Of a stretch of DNA of 64,000 nt, positions 51,051-59,319 are shown one piece after another (within the stretch, counting starts at the first letter, position 1; each line of letters opens with the position of its first letter). Source of the DNA: Bradyrhizobium cajani (lineage in GTDB: Bacteria > Pseudomonadota > Alphaproteobacteria > Rhizobiales > Xanthobacteraceae); NCBI RefSeq assembly GCF_009759665.1, contig NZ_WQNE01000013.1:62001-126000 (forward strand). Reading direction: 5' to 3'. Made by a program: the position numbers and the translations under genes. Below the pieces are notes generated by a model. The model had not been told where the DNA came from, searched no databases, and was given only the letters and a program-made list of their open reading frames with translations.

Positions 51051-52291
51051 CAGCCCCCTCCCGCCAGATCGGCGTTGCCGACGGCGTTTTTGGTTTTCGC
51101 ACCGCTCTTGTCAGCTACGCGTTTGTACCACGAAATCACCCAGGCCACGCCCCACATGATCAAGATTCCGGAGAGACTAATCAGCGCATGCATGGCCGGG
51201 CCGCCGGAGACTTCGGCCAGGATGAAATGGCCGGCGAAAGCCAGGAAGACGCCGAGGCAGAATATTTCCAGCGAATGCTGACCGCACAGGATCAGCGGCC
51301 TTAGCCAGCGCGACCTCAGGCCCGGCCAGTCGCGCGGCAGGAAGCGCACGGTGAGCGCGGCCAATGCCACGAAATGCGTGAAACGCAGCACGTCGAGATC
51401 GGTCTTGTCGATCGGATACATCCACTGCTCGATGCGCTTCGGCATGAGGTGACCGAGCTGCGGCACGTACCAGGTCAGCGTCACGTAGAACGCCGCGACG
51501 AGATAGGCGACCGCGATCCACATCGTCACGGGCGAGGCCAGAATGCGCGACATGCGTCGCGCACCTCCGAGCGCACACCATGCACCGAAGACGAAAAGCA
51601 ATTGCCAGGCCAGCGGGTTGAACGCCCAGAAGCCGTTCGGATAGGCGGAGAAGTAGAGATCGTACTCCCAGGTCACCACGTAGAGCGCGACGGAGAGGCC
51701 GAGGGTGACGTCGGGCTTCCACTTCATCGACCACAGGATCAGCGGCAGCGCCAGCATCAGCACGATGTAGAGCGGCAGCACGTCCATGTTGACGGGACGG
51801 AAGCGCAACAGCAGCGCCTGCACGATGGTGACGTCGGGCTGCTTGAGGAAATCCATGATGCCCATCTCTTCGGTGTAGAGCGGGTTCTCGAAGCTGGTCG
51901 CCACATAGGAGATTTCGGCAAGGAAGATCGTGAACAGGAAGACGTGCGCGACGTAGATCTGCCAGACCCGGCGCAGGATGCGCGCGGTGGCGATGACGAA
52001 TCCGCTCTCCAGCATCGCCCGGCCGTAGACGAAGGCGGCGGTGTAGCCGGAGATGAAGATGAAGATCTCGGTGGCGTCGCTGAAGCCATAATTGCGGATC
52101 GTGAACCAGGTCAGCAGGCTCGTCGGCAGGTGATCGATGAAGATCAGCCACAGCGCCAGCCCGCGGAACAGGTCGAGCCGGAGTTCGCGCTCGCCGATGG
52201 CGGGCAGCGTGATGGCCGACGCGGCGGCACGCGGCTTGGCGCCCGCGGCGTCCGCGATCGTCGATCCCGTCACTTGGTCGGCAATGGTCAT
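51050..52291 (-). CDS. opgC: OpgC-family membrane acyltransferase
   Basis: A 413-residue inner-membrane protein of the OpgC family, which succinylates osmoregulated periplasmic glucans in Rhodobacter and Brucella. About 30 hydrophilic residues precede RELRLDLFRGLALWLIFIDHLPTSLLTWFTIRNYGFSDATEIFIFISGYTAAFVYGRAML, the diagnostic start, with the FIDH His and FISGY motif. About ten hydrophobic segments follow, with GQHSLEIFCLGVFLAF near the end. It is the first gene of a three-gene unit with two exported SGNH proteins, echoing other two-partner acylation systems (membrane acyltransferase plus periplasmic SGNH). Glucan substrate is inferred from family. Confidence 0.9.
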   Translation of the reverse strand: MTIADQVTGSTIADAAGAKPRAAASAITLPAIGERELRLDLFRGLALWLIFIDHLPTSLLTWFTIRNYGFSDATEIFIFISGYTAAFVYGRAMLESGFVIATARILRRVWQIYVAHVFLFTIFLAEISYVATSFENPLYTEEMGIMDFLKQPDVTIVQALLLRFRPVNMDVLPLYIVLMLALPLILWSMKWKPDVTLGLSVALYVVTWEYDLYFSAYPNGFWAFNPLAWQLLFVFGAWCALGGARRMSRILASPVTMWIAVAYLVAAFYVTLTWYVPQLGHLMPKRIEQWMYPIDKTDLDVLRFTHFVALAALTVRFLPRDWPGLRSRWLRPLILCGQHSLEIFCLGVFLAFAGHFILAEVSGGPAMHALISLSGILIMWGVAWVISWYKRVADKSGAKTKNAVGNADLAGGG

Positions 52292-52487
52292 CGGGGCCCG
52301 AAACCCTCACACAAATCGCGACGTTCAATGGAGTTTACCGGTCCAGTCATCGTCTCGCAAAGCGACCGGATCACATAAGGGTGTCTTCCCTGGGGGTGTA
52401 CTTCCCCGCCAATTCTGGCGGGACGATGTCACCAAAAGCCGCCTCCGGCGTTTGGTTCCGGGGGCGGATTTCGGTATGATGGCAGCC

Positions 52488-52880
52488 ATGTACCGCGCCG
52501 TGACCCGCCAGATCGAAGTGACCGTCGAGCCGAACTTTGTTCCGGAACAGTCGTCGGCCGACCGCTCCCGCTATTTCTGGTCCTACACCATCGTCATCAC
52601 CAATTCGGGCGAGGAGACCGTGCAGCTCAAGACGCGGCACTGGATCATCACCGACGCCTCCGGCCGCCAGCAGGAGGTGAAGGGCGAGGGCGTGGTCGGC
52701 GAGCAGCCGATTCTGGCCCCCGGCGAGCGTTTCGAATACACCTCCGGCGTGCCGCTCTCGACCGCATCCGGCTTCATGACCGGCCGCTACCAGATGGTCA
52801 GCGAGAGCGGCGAGCGCTTCGAGATCGACGTGCCGACGTTCTCGCTGGACAGCCCGGACAACAAGCGGGTGCTGAACTAG
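52488..52880 (+). CDS. apaG: ApaG protein
   Basis: A 130-residue protein with the DUF525/ApaG fibronectin-III-like domain: VTVEPNFVPEQSSADRSRYFWSYTIVITNSGEETVQLKTRHWIITDASGRQQEVKGEGVVGEQPILAPGERFEYTSGVPLSTASGFMTGRYQM. Known as ApaG/CorD in enterobacteria, linked to Co/Mg resistance, with the exact function unknown. Two extra ATG codons (52476 and 52479) lie in frame just upstream; I chose 52488, where homology begins. It is divergent from opgC and convergent with hslO. Confidence 0.93.
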   Translation: MYRAVTRQIEVTVEPNFVPEQSSADRSRYFWSYTIVITNSGEETVQLKTRHWIITDASGRQQEVKGEGVVGEQPILAPGERFEYTSGVPLSTASGFMTGRYQMVSESGERFEIDVPTFSLDSPDNKRVLN

Positions 52881-52897
52881 GGGCGAGACGAGTGCCG

Positions 52898-52981
52898 CAG
52901 GGTGGGCGCGCAAAGCGCCGTGCCCACCATTCCGGTCGCCGCGCACAAGATGGTGGGCACGCTTCGCTTTGCCCACCCTAC
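52898..52981. repeat. dispersed palindromic repeat (GCAGGGTGGGC...GCCCACCCT)
   Basis: GGGTGGGCGCGCAAAGCG with GTGCCCACCATTCC on the left pairs with GATGGTGGGCACGC and CGCTTTGCCCACCCT on the right. A partial copy is at 5911-5984. Three repeat families sit one after another in 52881-53246, a 366-base gap without a gene. Confidence 0.75.
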
Positions 52982-53016
52982 GATAGCCGAGGGCTTGGCA
53001 CGCACCTTCCAACTTC

Positions 53017-53094
53017 GTCATTGCGAGCGCAGCGAAGCAATCCAGAATCGTTCCGCGGCGCCATGCTGGATTGCTTCGCTGCGCTCGCAATGAC
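53017..53094. repeat. dispersed palindromic repeat, family A
   Basis: It opens GTCATTGCGAGCGCAGCGAA and closes GCTGCGCTCGCAATGAC, with inner GAAGCAATCCAG and CTGGATTGCTTC arms. It is the most symmetrical copy of the family in the window. Confidence 0.88.
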
Positions 53095-53105
53095 GAAGCA
53101 CGCGT

Positions 53106-53228
53106 AGCCCGGATGGAGCGGAAGCGTAATCCGGGAAAGTGCCGATGCCGAGCGAGCGCTCCTGGGTTGCGCGGAGCCGGTCATCGGGCGGCGCTTCGCG
53201 CCGACCCGTTGGCTTCCCATCCGGGCTA
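53106..53228. repeat. dispersed palindromic repeat, family E, composite
   Basis: The ends TAGCCCGGATGGAGCGG and CCATCCGGGCTA are family E, but the interior carries GCGCGGAGCCGGTCATCGGG and GACCCGTTGGC, the same segment seen inside the family A copy at 41815-41936. Two elements appear to be nested. Confidence 0.8.
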
Positions 53229-53246
53229 CGGCTACTAGGCCGGCGC

Positions 53247-54254
53247 CTACGCGTTCTCCACGCCCGCCTCGTGCGGGGTGAACTGGTAGACCGAGCTACA
53301 GAACTCGCAGGTGACGACGACCTTGTCGTCCTTGACCATGGCGGCGCGGTCGTCCGGCGAGAAGCTCTTGAGCATGGACGCGACCGCATCGCGCGAGCAG
53401 GAGCACTGCGCCTTCAGGATCTGCGGATTGAACACGCGCACGCCGCGCTCGTTGAACAGGCGGAACAGCAGCCGCTCGCCGGAGAGCTCGGGATCGATCA
53501 GCTCGACGTCTTCGATGGTTTCGATCAGCGAACGCGCCTCGACCCAGGCATCGTCCTCGGCCACGCTGTGCACCTGCGTGCCGTCGGGCGCATCGCCCGG
53601 ATGCAGGTCGGCCTGACGCGCGCGCTCCGGCGCTTTCGGCAGGAACTGCATCAGCATGCCGCCGGCACGCCAGCGGTGCTTGCCGCCGTCGCTCGAACGC
53701 CACTCCTCGCCGACGGCGAGGCGGACGCGGGTCGGGATCTGCTCGGAACGCAGGAAATATTCGTGGGCGGCATCTTCCAGGCTGCCGCCGTCGAGCGCGA
53801 CCAGACCCTGGTAACGGCTCATGTCGGGGCCCTGGTCGATGGTCATGGCGAGATGACCGCGGCCGAGCAGCGCGCCGGAATCCTTGGCTTCACCCAGACG
53901 CGCAGCATCAAAGCGCGCGTAGGCGCGCAGACGATCCGGCGCCATGTAGTCGACGACCAGGAACGACACCGGCCCGTCGGTCTGGGCCTGGAGGATGAAG
54001 CGGCCTTCGAATTTCAGCGCGGTGCCAAGCAGCGTCGTTAGCAGGATGGCCTCACCGAGCAGCTTGCCGACCGGCGCAGGATAGTCGTGCTTGGTCAGGA
54101 TGTCGTCGAGCGCGGGCCCGAGCCGCACCAGGCGGCCGCGCACGTCGAGCGCATCGACCTCGTAGGGCAGCACGGCGTCATCGATCGGAACTGCTGATGG
54201 CGCGCGAACCGGGCCTTCGGGCCCGGTTTTCATGTCAGGAGATTGAAAAACCAT
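53247..54254 (-). CDS. hslO: Hsp33 redox-regulated chaperone
   Basis: A 335-residue cytoplasmic holdase activated by oxidation. The C-terminal zinc-binding redox switch is present: CSC in LKAQCSCSRDAV and CEFC in VVTCEFCSSVYQF, the CXC-X(27-32)-CXXC pattern. The N-terminal domain shows DILTKHDYPAPVGKLLGEAILLTTLLGTALKFEGRFILQAQTDGPVSFLVVDY. Slightly long for the family because of a 35-residue polar N-terminal extension. In many alphaproteobacteria hslO follows argD-argF; here a family C repeat lies in the 288-base gap to argF. Confidence 0.95.
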   Translation of the reverse strand: MVFQSPDMKTGPEGPVRAPSAVPIDDAVLPYEVDALDVRGRLVRLGPALDDILTKHDYPAPVGKLLGEAILLTTLLGTALKFEGRFILQAQTDGPVSFLVVDYMAPDRLRAYARFDAARLGEAKDSGALLGRGHLAMTIDQGPDMSRYQGLVALDGGSLEDAAHEYFLRSEQIPTRVRLAVGEEWRSSDGGKHRWRAGGMLMQFLPKAPERARQADLHPGDAPDGTQVHSVAEDDAWVEARSLIETIEDVELIDPELSGERLLFRLFNERGVRVFNPQILKAQCSCSRDAVASMLKSFSPDDRAAMVKDDKVVVTCEFCSSVYQFTPHEAGVENA

Positions 54255-54351
54255 GGCGCTCTATTTGGGGTCGGAGGTGGTGAAATGGAAGGGGCGCGGG
54301 GCTGTGTGTTCCGGATGCAGTGATGATCGCACACGATAACGCAAATTCGAT

Positions 54352-54496
54352 GTCGTCCCGGGGCGCGCGAAGCGCGAACCCGGGACCCATAACCACGGAA
54401 TTACGTCATAACGCGAGATGGTAACTCCGAGTCCTCGCCAAACAACGTCCTGTGGTGATGGGTCCCGGATCTGCGCTTGCGCTTGTCCGGGACGAC
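54352..54496. repeat. dispersed palindromic repeat, family C
   Basis: It opens GTCGTCCCGGGGCGCG, contains GGGACCCATAACC, the interior ACTCCGAGTCCTCGCCAAAC, GATGGGTCCCGG and closes GTCCGGGACGAC. The interior word TCGCCAAAC is shared with 28964-29111 and 57697-57817. It lies between argF and hslO. Confidence 0.82.
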
Positions 54497-54542
54497 GGCG
54501 GAGGATGGGGCCGCCAGCGCGGCCACACACTCTCACGCTGCG

Positions 54543-55466
54543 TTACTTCACCGCGTCGAAGCACCAGGCCAGAATCCCCTTCTGCGCGTGCAGGCGGTTT
54601 TCGGCCTCGTCGAACACAACCGATTGCGGGCCGTCGATCACCTCGTCGGTGACCTCCTCGCCGCGATGGGCCGGCAGGCAGTGCATGAACAGCGCGTCGG
54701 GCTTGGCCAGCGACATCAGCTTGGCATTGACCTGGTAAGGCTTGAGCACGTTGTGACGGTGCTCGCCTTCCTTGTCGCCCATCGACACCCAGGTGTCGGT
54801 GACGACGCAGTCGGCGCCCTTCACGGCGGCCTCGGGATCGGTGCCGAGCACGATCGGGGCGTTCGTCGCCTTGATCCAGTCGCGCATCACCTTCTTCGGC
54901 GCGAGCTCCGGGGGCGTTGCGACGTTGAGCTGGAACTTGAAGCGCTCCGCAGCGTGGGCCCAGGACGCCAGCACGTTGTTGTCGTCGCCGGTCCAGGCCA
55001 CCGTCTTGCCCTCGATCGGGCCGCGATGCTCCTCGTAGGTCATCAGGTCGGCCATCACCTGGCAGGGATGCGAGCGTCGCGTCAGGCCGTTGATGACCGG
55101 CACGGTCGCATAGGCCGCAAGCTCCAGCAGGGCCTCGTGGTTGAGGATGCGGATCATGATGGCGTCGACATAGCGCGACAGCACGCGCGCGGTGTCGGCG
55201 ATGGTCTCGCCGCGACCGAGCTGCATCTCGGCACCGGTGAGCATGATGGGCTCGCCGCCGAGCTGGCGCATGGCGACGTCGAAGGACACGCGGGTGCGGG
55301 TCGAGGGACGCTCGAAGATCATCGCCAGCGTCTTGCCTTCGAGCGGCCGCTCCGGCTGATGCGCCTTCTGCTTCGCCTTCATCGCGGAGGAGGCGGCGAG
55401 CATGCGCTTGAGCTCCGGCAGCGGCAGCTCGTTGATATCGAGGAAGTGCTTGGGGGACTTGCTCAT
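54543..55466 (-). CDS. argF: ornithine carbamoyltransferase
   Basis: Makes citrulline from ornithine and carbamoyl phosphate in arginine synthesis. The 307-residue protein has the carbamoyl-phosphate motif FERPSTRTRVSFDVA (SxRTR), the HPCQVMADL motif, DDNNVLASW, and the ornithine site VTDTWVSMGDK and MHCLPAHRGEEVTDEV (HCLP). Its start overlaps the argD stop by one base (TGATG), so argD and argF are one operon. The alternative reading from about 55533 is out of frame and not used. Confidence 0.97.
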   Translation of the reverse strand: MSKSPKHFLDINELPLPELKRMLAASSAMKAKQKAHQPERPLEGKTLAMIFERPSTRTRVSFDVAMRQLGGEPIMLTGAEMQLGRGETIADTARVLSRYVDAIMIRILNHEALLELAAYATVPVINGLTRRSHPCQVMADLMTYEEHRGPIEGKTVAWTGDDNNVLASWAHAAERFKFQLNVATPPELAPKKVMRDWIKATNAPIVLGTDPEAAVKGADCVVTDTWVSMGDKEGEHRHNVLKPYQVNAKLMSLAKPDALFMHCLPAHRGEEVTDEVIDGPQSVVFDEAENRLHAQKGILAWCFDAVK

Positions 55467-56674
55467 CAGCTTGCCGCCCGCTTGGTCTGACTGGACGAGA
55501 TCGCGGAGCAGGCGCGCTCGAGCCGCCCGACACTGTCCTCGATCTCGGCTTCGGTGACGATCAGAGGCGGCAGGAAGCGCACGACGTTGTCGCCGGCGCC
55601 GACCGTGAGCAGCTTTTCGTTGCGCAAGGCGGCAACGAGATCACCCGAAGGCACGACCGCCTTGATGCCGATCAAAAGACCCTCGCCGCGGACTTCGCTG
55701 ACGACGTCGGGGTGACGATCGATCACGGAGGCGAGCTTCTGCTTGAGCAGCAGCGACATCTTCTGCACGTGATCGAAGAAGCCGGGCTTGAGCATGACGT
55801 CGAGCACGGCGTTCGCTGCGGAGATCGCGAGCGGATTGCCGCCGAAGGTCGAGCCGTGCGAGCCGGGCGTCATGCCGGAAGCCGCTTCCGCGGTGGCAAG
55901 GCAGGCGCCGATCGGGAAGCCGCCGCCGAGCGCCTTCGCCAGCGACATCACGTCGGGCGTGACGCCCATGCGGCGATGGGCGAACAGATCGCCGGTGCGG
56001 CCCATGCCGGTCTGCACCTCGTCGAACGCGAGCAGCAGGCCCTTCTCGTCGCAGAGCTGGCGGAGCGCCTTGAGGAAGGCCGGCGTCGCCGAACGCACAC
56101 CGCCCTCGCCCTGGATCGGCTCGATCAGGATGCCGGCGGTCTGCGGGCCGATCGCCTTCTTCACGGCCTCGAGGTCGCCATGCGGCACCTGGTCAAAGCC
56201 GTCCATCGGCGGGCCGAAGCCTTCGAGATATTTTGCCGAGCCCGTCGCGGCGAGCGTCGCCAGCGTGCGGCCATGGAAGGCGCCGTCGAAGGTGATCATG
56301 CGATAGCGGTCGGGGTGGCCCTTCACGGCGTGATAGCGGCGCACGACCTTGATCACGCATTCCAGCGCTTCGGCGCCGGAATTGCAGAAGAACACGAAGT
56401 CCGCGAAGCTTTCACTGCACAGACGCGCGGCGAGACGCTCGCCGTCCGGGCTCTGGAACAGGTTCGACATGTGCCAGAGTTTCGTGGCCTGCTCCTGCAA
56501 CGCCTTGACCAGCGCCGGATGAGCATGACCGAGCGCATTCACTGCCACGCCCGAGGTGAAATCGAGATAGCGCTCGCCATTGGTCGCGATCAGCCAGCAG
56601 CCTTCACCGCGCTCGAAGCCGATGTCGGCCCTGGCGAAAACGGGGAGCAAATGCGGCGCAGCGCTGTTGGTCAT
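55466..56674 (-). CDS. argD: acetylornithine aminotransferase
   Basis: PLP enzyme of arginine synthesis (and succinyldiaminopimelate transamination). The 402-residue class III aminotransferase shows GERYLDFTSGVAVNALGHAHP, FFCNSGAEALECVIK, FDGAFHGRTLATLAATG, EPIQGEGGVRSATPAFL, LLLAFDEVQTGMGRTGDLFAH, PLP lysine in SLAKALGGGFPIGA and HGSTFGGNPLA. I chose the ATG at 56674; the longer frame to 56887 lacks homology. First gene of argD-argF, divergent from gcrA. Confidence 0.96.
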   Translation of the reverse strand: MTNSAAPHLLPVFARADIGFERGEGCWLIATNGERYLDFTSGVAVNALGHAHPALVKALQEQATKLWHMSNLFQSPDGERLAARLCSESFADFVFFCNSGAEALECVIKVVRRYHAVKGHPDRYRMITFDGAFHGRTLATLAATGSAKYLEGFGPPMDGFDQVPHGDLEAVKKAIGPQTAGILIEPIQGEGGVRSATPAFLKALRQLCDEKGLLLAFDEVQTGMGRTGDLFAHRRMGVTPDVMSLAKALGGGFPIGACLATAEAASGMTPGSHGSTFGGNPLAISAANAVLDVMLKPGFFDHVQKMSLLLKQKLASVIDRHPDVVSEVRGEGLLIGIKAVVPSGDLVAALRNEKLLTVGAGDNVVRFLPPLIVTEAEIEDSVGRLERACSAISSSQTKRAAS

Positions 56675-56836
56675 GACGATCACTTGATGTTGCGGACGGC
56701 GTGAGCGTGCATTGCGCAACGCACCATCGACCGGCCCGGAAAACGAAACGTGCCGCCTTTTAAGGGCGGCACGCGCCACTATCTTATGCCTGGCAAAACC
56801 GGTGTCAATGCCGCCCCGAAAGCCTCGCGAAACGCC

Positions 56837-57050
56837 GAATCCGTAGTCTTGCGGTGGCGATTTTGCCGGGTTTTCGCCACGGAACATGTGGAAGCGAGTC
56901 GGCGGACTCTTGCGCGCGAGTCACGCCATATTGTAGCGTTTGGCTTGTCAGATACGACATCTCGTGCAGCAGTTCTGATCCTCTAAGTCCTCATGTACCG
57001 GCGTAACGTTCGGGCGTTTCTTGATGCGCCCGGCGAGCCTTAAGGGATTC
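56837..57050. promoter_or_regulatory. GANTC (CcrM) sites upstream of gcrA
   Basis: Five GANTC methylation sites lie in the 455-base divergent region between argD and gcrA: 56837-56841, 56896-56900, 56905-56909, 56918-56922 and 57046-57050, three of them within 27 bases. CcrM methylates GANTC and GcrA is known to act at methylated GANTC promoters in Caulobacter. Methylation-linked control or autoregulation of gcrA is inferred. No other feature is seen in this gap. Confidence 0.55.
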
Positions 57051-57129
57051 TGGCGGCACGGGTTTTTCGAGGCTTAGGCATTCGCTGTGCGGCCCCAGAA
57101 TGGCAGGCGCCGGCGAAGGAAAGGGTGCA

Positions 57130-57642
57130 ATGACGGTTTTGACCTGGTCCGACGATCGCGTCGAGCAGCTGAAAAAGCTCTGGGAGGCAGGACTTTCTGC
57201 CAGCCAGATCGCGGCCGAGCTCGGCAATGTGACCCGCAATGCCGTGATCGGCAAGGTTCACAGGCTCGGCCTGTCCGGCCGCGCCAAGAGCCCCTCATCC
57301 GCTGCTCCGCGGCCGCGCAAGGCGCGCCCCGCGCAGCACATGATGCGGGTGAGCCGTCCGATCTCGCGCGGCAACACCGCGCTGGCGCAGGCCTTCGAGG
57401 TCGAGGTGGAGCCCGATCCGGTCACCTACGACAACGTGGTGCCGATGAGCCAGCGGCTGTCGCTGCTGGAGCTGAACGAGGCGACCTGCCACTGGCCGGT
57501 CGGCGATCCCTCGAGCCCGGATTTCTTCTTCTGCGGCGGCAAGGCGCTCTCCGGCCTGCCCTATTGCGCCCAGCACTCGCGCGTGGCGTATCAGCCGGCG
57601 GCGGATCGCAGGCGCGCGCCGGCGAAGCCGAGCACGCGGTGA
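57130..57642 (+). CDS. gcrA: GcrA cell cycle regulator
   Basis: A 170-residue transcription factor of alphaproteobacteria that binds sigma-70 and activates promoters carrying CcrM-methylated GANTC. The N-terminal helix-turn-helix block WSDDRVEQLKKLWEAGLSASQIAAELGNVTRNAVIGKVHRLGLSGRAKS is almost identical to the family consensus; a basic Pro/Arg linker follows, and the C-terminal sigma-binding part has LLELNEATCHWPVGDPSSPDFFFCGGKALSGLPYCAQHSRVAYQP with the paired Cys. I chose the ATG at 57130. It is a single gene with a family C repeat after it. Confidence 0.96.
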   Translation: MTVLTWSDDRVEQLKKLWEAGLSASQIAAELGNVTRNAVIGKVHRLGLSGRAKSPSSAAPRPRKARPAQHMMRVSRPISRGNTALAQAFEVEVEPDPVTYDNVVPMSQRLSLLELNEATCHWPVGDPSSPDFFFCGGKALSGLPYCAQHSRVAYQPAADRRRAPAKPSTR

Positions 57643-57696
57643 GGTTATCAGCGCGCGCGGCCTGTGGTCGCGCAAAGTAGCCTCAACAAATCGGAT

Positions 57697-57817
57697 GTCG
57701 TCCCTGCGAACGCAGGGACCCATAATCCCAACGCGCAGTTGTTGCGCGACAAGGTCACTCCGAGTCTTCGCCAAACCACTCCCTGTGGGTATGGGTCCCT
57801 GCGTTCGCAGGGACGAC
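57697..57817. repeat. dispersed palindromic repeat, family C
   Basis: It opens GTCGTCCCTGCGAACGCAGG, includes GGGACCCATAATCCC, the interior ACTCCGAGTCTTCGCCAAAC, GGTATGGGTCCC and closes GCGTTCGCAGGGACGAC. The interior is shared with 28964-29111 and 54352-54496. It separates the convergent gcrA and phoB genes. Confidence 0.85.
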
Positions 57818-57860
57818 ATCGGAGGTTGTAGCGGCAGATCGCTAAATCAGCTCGCAAACC

Positions 57861-58568
57861 TTACGTCTGCTCAGCCTTCGCGAAACGATCGTCGAGCGCG
57901 TAGCCGGCGCCGCGGACGGTGCGGATCGGGTCCTGCTCGCGGCCGAGATTGAGCAGCTTGCGCAGGCGGCCGATATGGACGTCGACGGTGCGCTCGTCGA
58001 TGTAGATGTCGCGGCCCCAGACGCTGTCGAGCAGCTGCTCGCGCGAGAACACGCGGCCGGGATGCTCCAGGAAGAACTCCAAGAGGCGATATTCGGTCGG
58101 GCCGAGATCGATCGGCCGGCCCGAGCGCGCCACGCGGCGCTTCTCGCGGTCGAGCTCGATGTCGCCATAGGCGAGCACGGTGGCGAGCCGCTCGGGGCTG
58201 GCGCGCCGCAAGAGTCCCTTCACGCGCGCCAGCAGCTCCGGCACCGAGAACGGCTTGACGATGTAGTCGTCGGCGCCGGTCGCAAGCCCGCGCACCCGCT
58301 CGCTCTCCTCGCCGCGCGCGGTGAGCATGATGATCGGGAGCTGCTTGGTCTCGGGGCGGGTGCGCAGCCGCCGGCACAGCTCGATGCCGGACAGTCCCGG
58401 CAGCATCCAGTCGAGCACGATCAGGTCGGGAATGTGCTCCTTGAGGCGGGTGTCGGCGTCGTCGCCGCGCATCACCGTCTCGACGTCATAGCCGTCGCCT
58501 TCGAGGTTGTAGCGAAGAAGCTCGGTCAGGGCTTCCTCGTCCTCAACCACCATAATGCGTGCGCCCAT
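57861..58568 (-). CDS. phoB: phosphate regulon response regulator PhoB
   Basis: A 235-residue OmpR-type response regulator. Receiver domain: ARIMVVEDEEALTELLRYNLE with the acidic pair, phosphoacceptor Asp in LIVLDWMLPG, Thr in IMLTARGEE and Lys in DDYIVKPFS. C-terminal winged helix from about residue 135: RSGRPIDLGPTEYRLLEFFLEHPGRVFSREQLLDSVWG and YIDERTVDVHIGRLRKLL. It activates Pho-box promoters during phosphate starvation. It is the last gene of the phoR-pstSCAB-phoU-phoB block, 23 bases after phoU. Confidence 0.97.
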   Translation of the reverse strand: MGARIMVVEDEEALTELLRYNLEGDGYDVETVMRGDDADTRLKEHIPDLIVLDWMLPGLSGIELCRRLRTRPETKQLPIIMLTARGEESERVRGLATGADDYIVKPFSVPELLARVKGLLRRASPERLATVLAYGDIELDREKRRVARSGRPIDLGPTEYRLLEFFLEHPGRVFSREQLLDSVWGRDIYIDERTVDVHIGRLRKLLNLGREQDPIRTVRGAGYALDDRFAKAEQT

Positions 58569-58591
58569 CGGGTCGTCGCTCCTTAAGGAAA

Positions 58592-59308
58592 TCAGGTATT
58601 CGGGACCGTGGTGGCGAAGGTCGTCATATCGCCCTTCGGCCGCTTGTCGGTGATCGCCTGTCCCTCGATCATGTAGAACACGGTCTCGGCGACATTGGTG
58701 GCGTGATCGCCGATGCGCTCGATGTTCTTGGCGCAGAACATCAGGTGGATGCAGAACGAGATGTTGCGTGGATCCTCCATCATGTAGGTGAGGAGCTCGC
58801 GGAACAGCGAGGTGCAGATGGCGTCGACTTCCTCGTCGCCCTTCCACACCGTCATCGCCGCCGGCAGGTCATGCGCGGCATATGCATCCAGCACCGACTT
58901 GACCTGCTGCTGCACGAGGTCGGTCATGTGCTCGAGGCCGCGGAACAGCTTGAGCGGATGGAAGTCCGTCTCCAGCGCCGCGACGCGCTTGCCCATGTTC
59001 TTGGCGAGGTCGCCGATGCGCTCGAGATCGGTGGCGACGCGCATGGCGCCGACGATCTCGCGCAGATCGACCGCCATCGGCTGGCGGCGCGCGATGGTGA
59101 GCACGGCGCGCTCCTCGATCTTCTTCTGGAGCGCGTCGAGCTCGGCGTCGGTGGCGACGACGCGCTGGCCGAGCGCGACGTCGCGGCGGATCAGCGCATC
59201 GACGGAATCGACGATCATGCGCTCGGCGATTCCGCCCATCTCGGCGACCAGGCGGGTGAGCTCCTGGAGGTCGGTGTCGAAAGCCTTTGCGGTATGTTCA
59301 GAACCCAT
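58592..59308 (-). CDS. phoU: phosphate transport system regulator PhoU
   Basis: A 238-residue all-helical protein with two repeated PhoU domains: HTAKAFDTDLQELTRLVAEMGGIAERMIVDSVDALIRRD and FRGLEHMTDLVQQQVKSVLDAYAAHD are the starts of the halves; the metal-binding ExxxD-type motifs appear in DLERIGDLAKNMGKR and KNIERIGDHATNVAE. It links the Pst transporter to PhoR and represses the Pho regulon when phosphate is plentiful. Eleven bases after pstB. Confidence 0.97.
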   Translation of the reverse strand: MGSEHTAKAFDTDLQELTRLVAEMGGIAERMIVDSVDALIRRDVALGQRVVATDAELDALQKKIEERAVLTIARRQPMAVDLREIVGAMRVATDLERIGDLAKNMGKRVAALETDFHPLKLFRGLEHMTDLVQQQVKSVLDAYAAHDLPAAMTVWKGDEEVDAICTSLFRELLTYMMEDPRNISFCIHLMFCAKNIERIGDHATNVAETVFYMIEGQAITDKRPKGDMTTFATTVPNT

Positions 59309-59319
59309 GTGCCGTCTCC

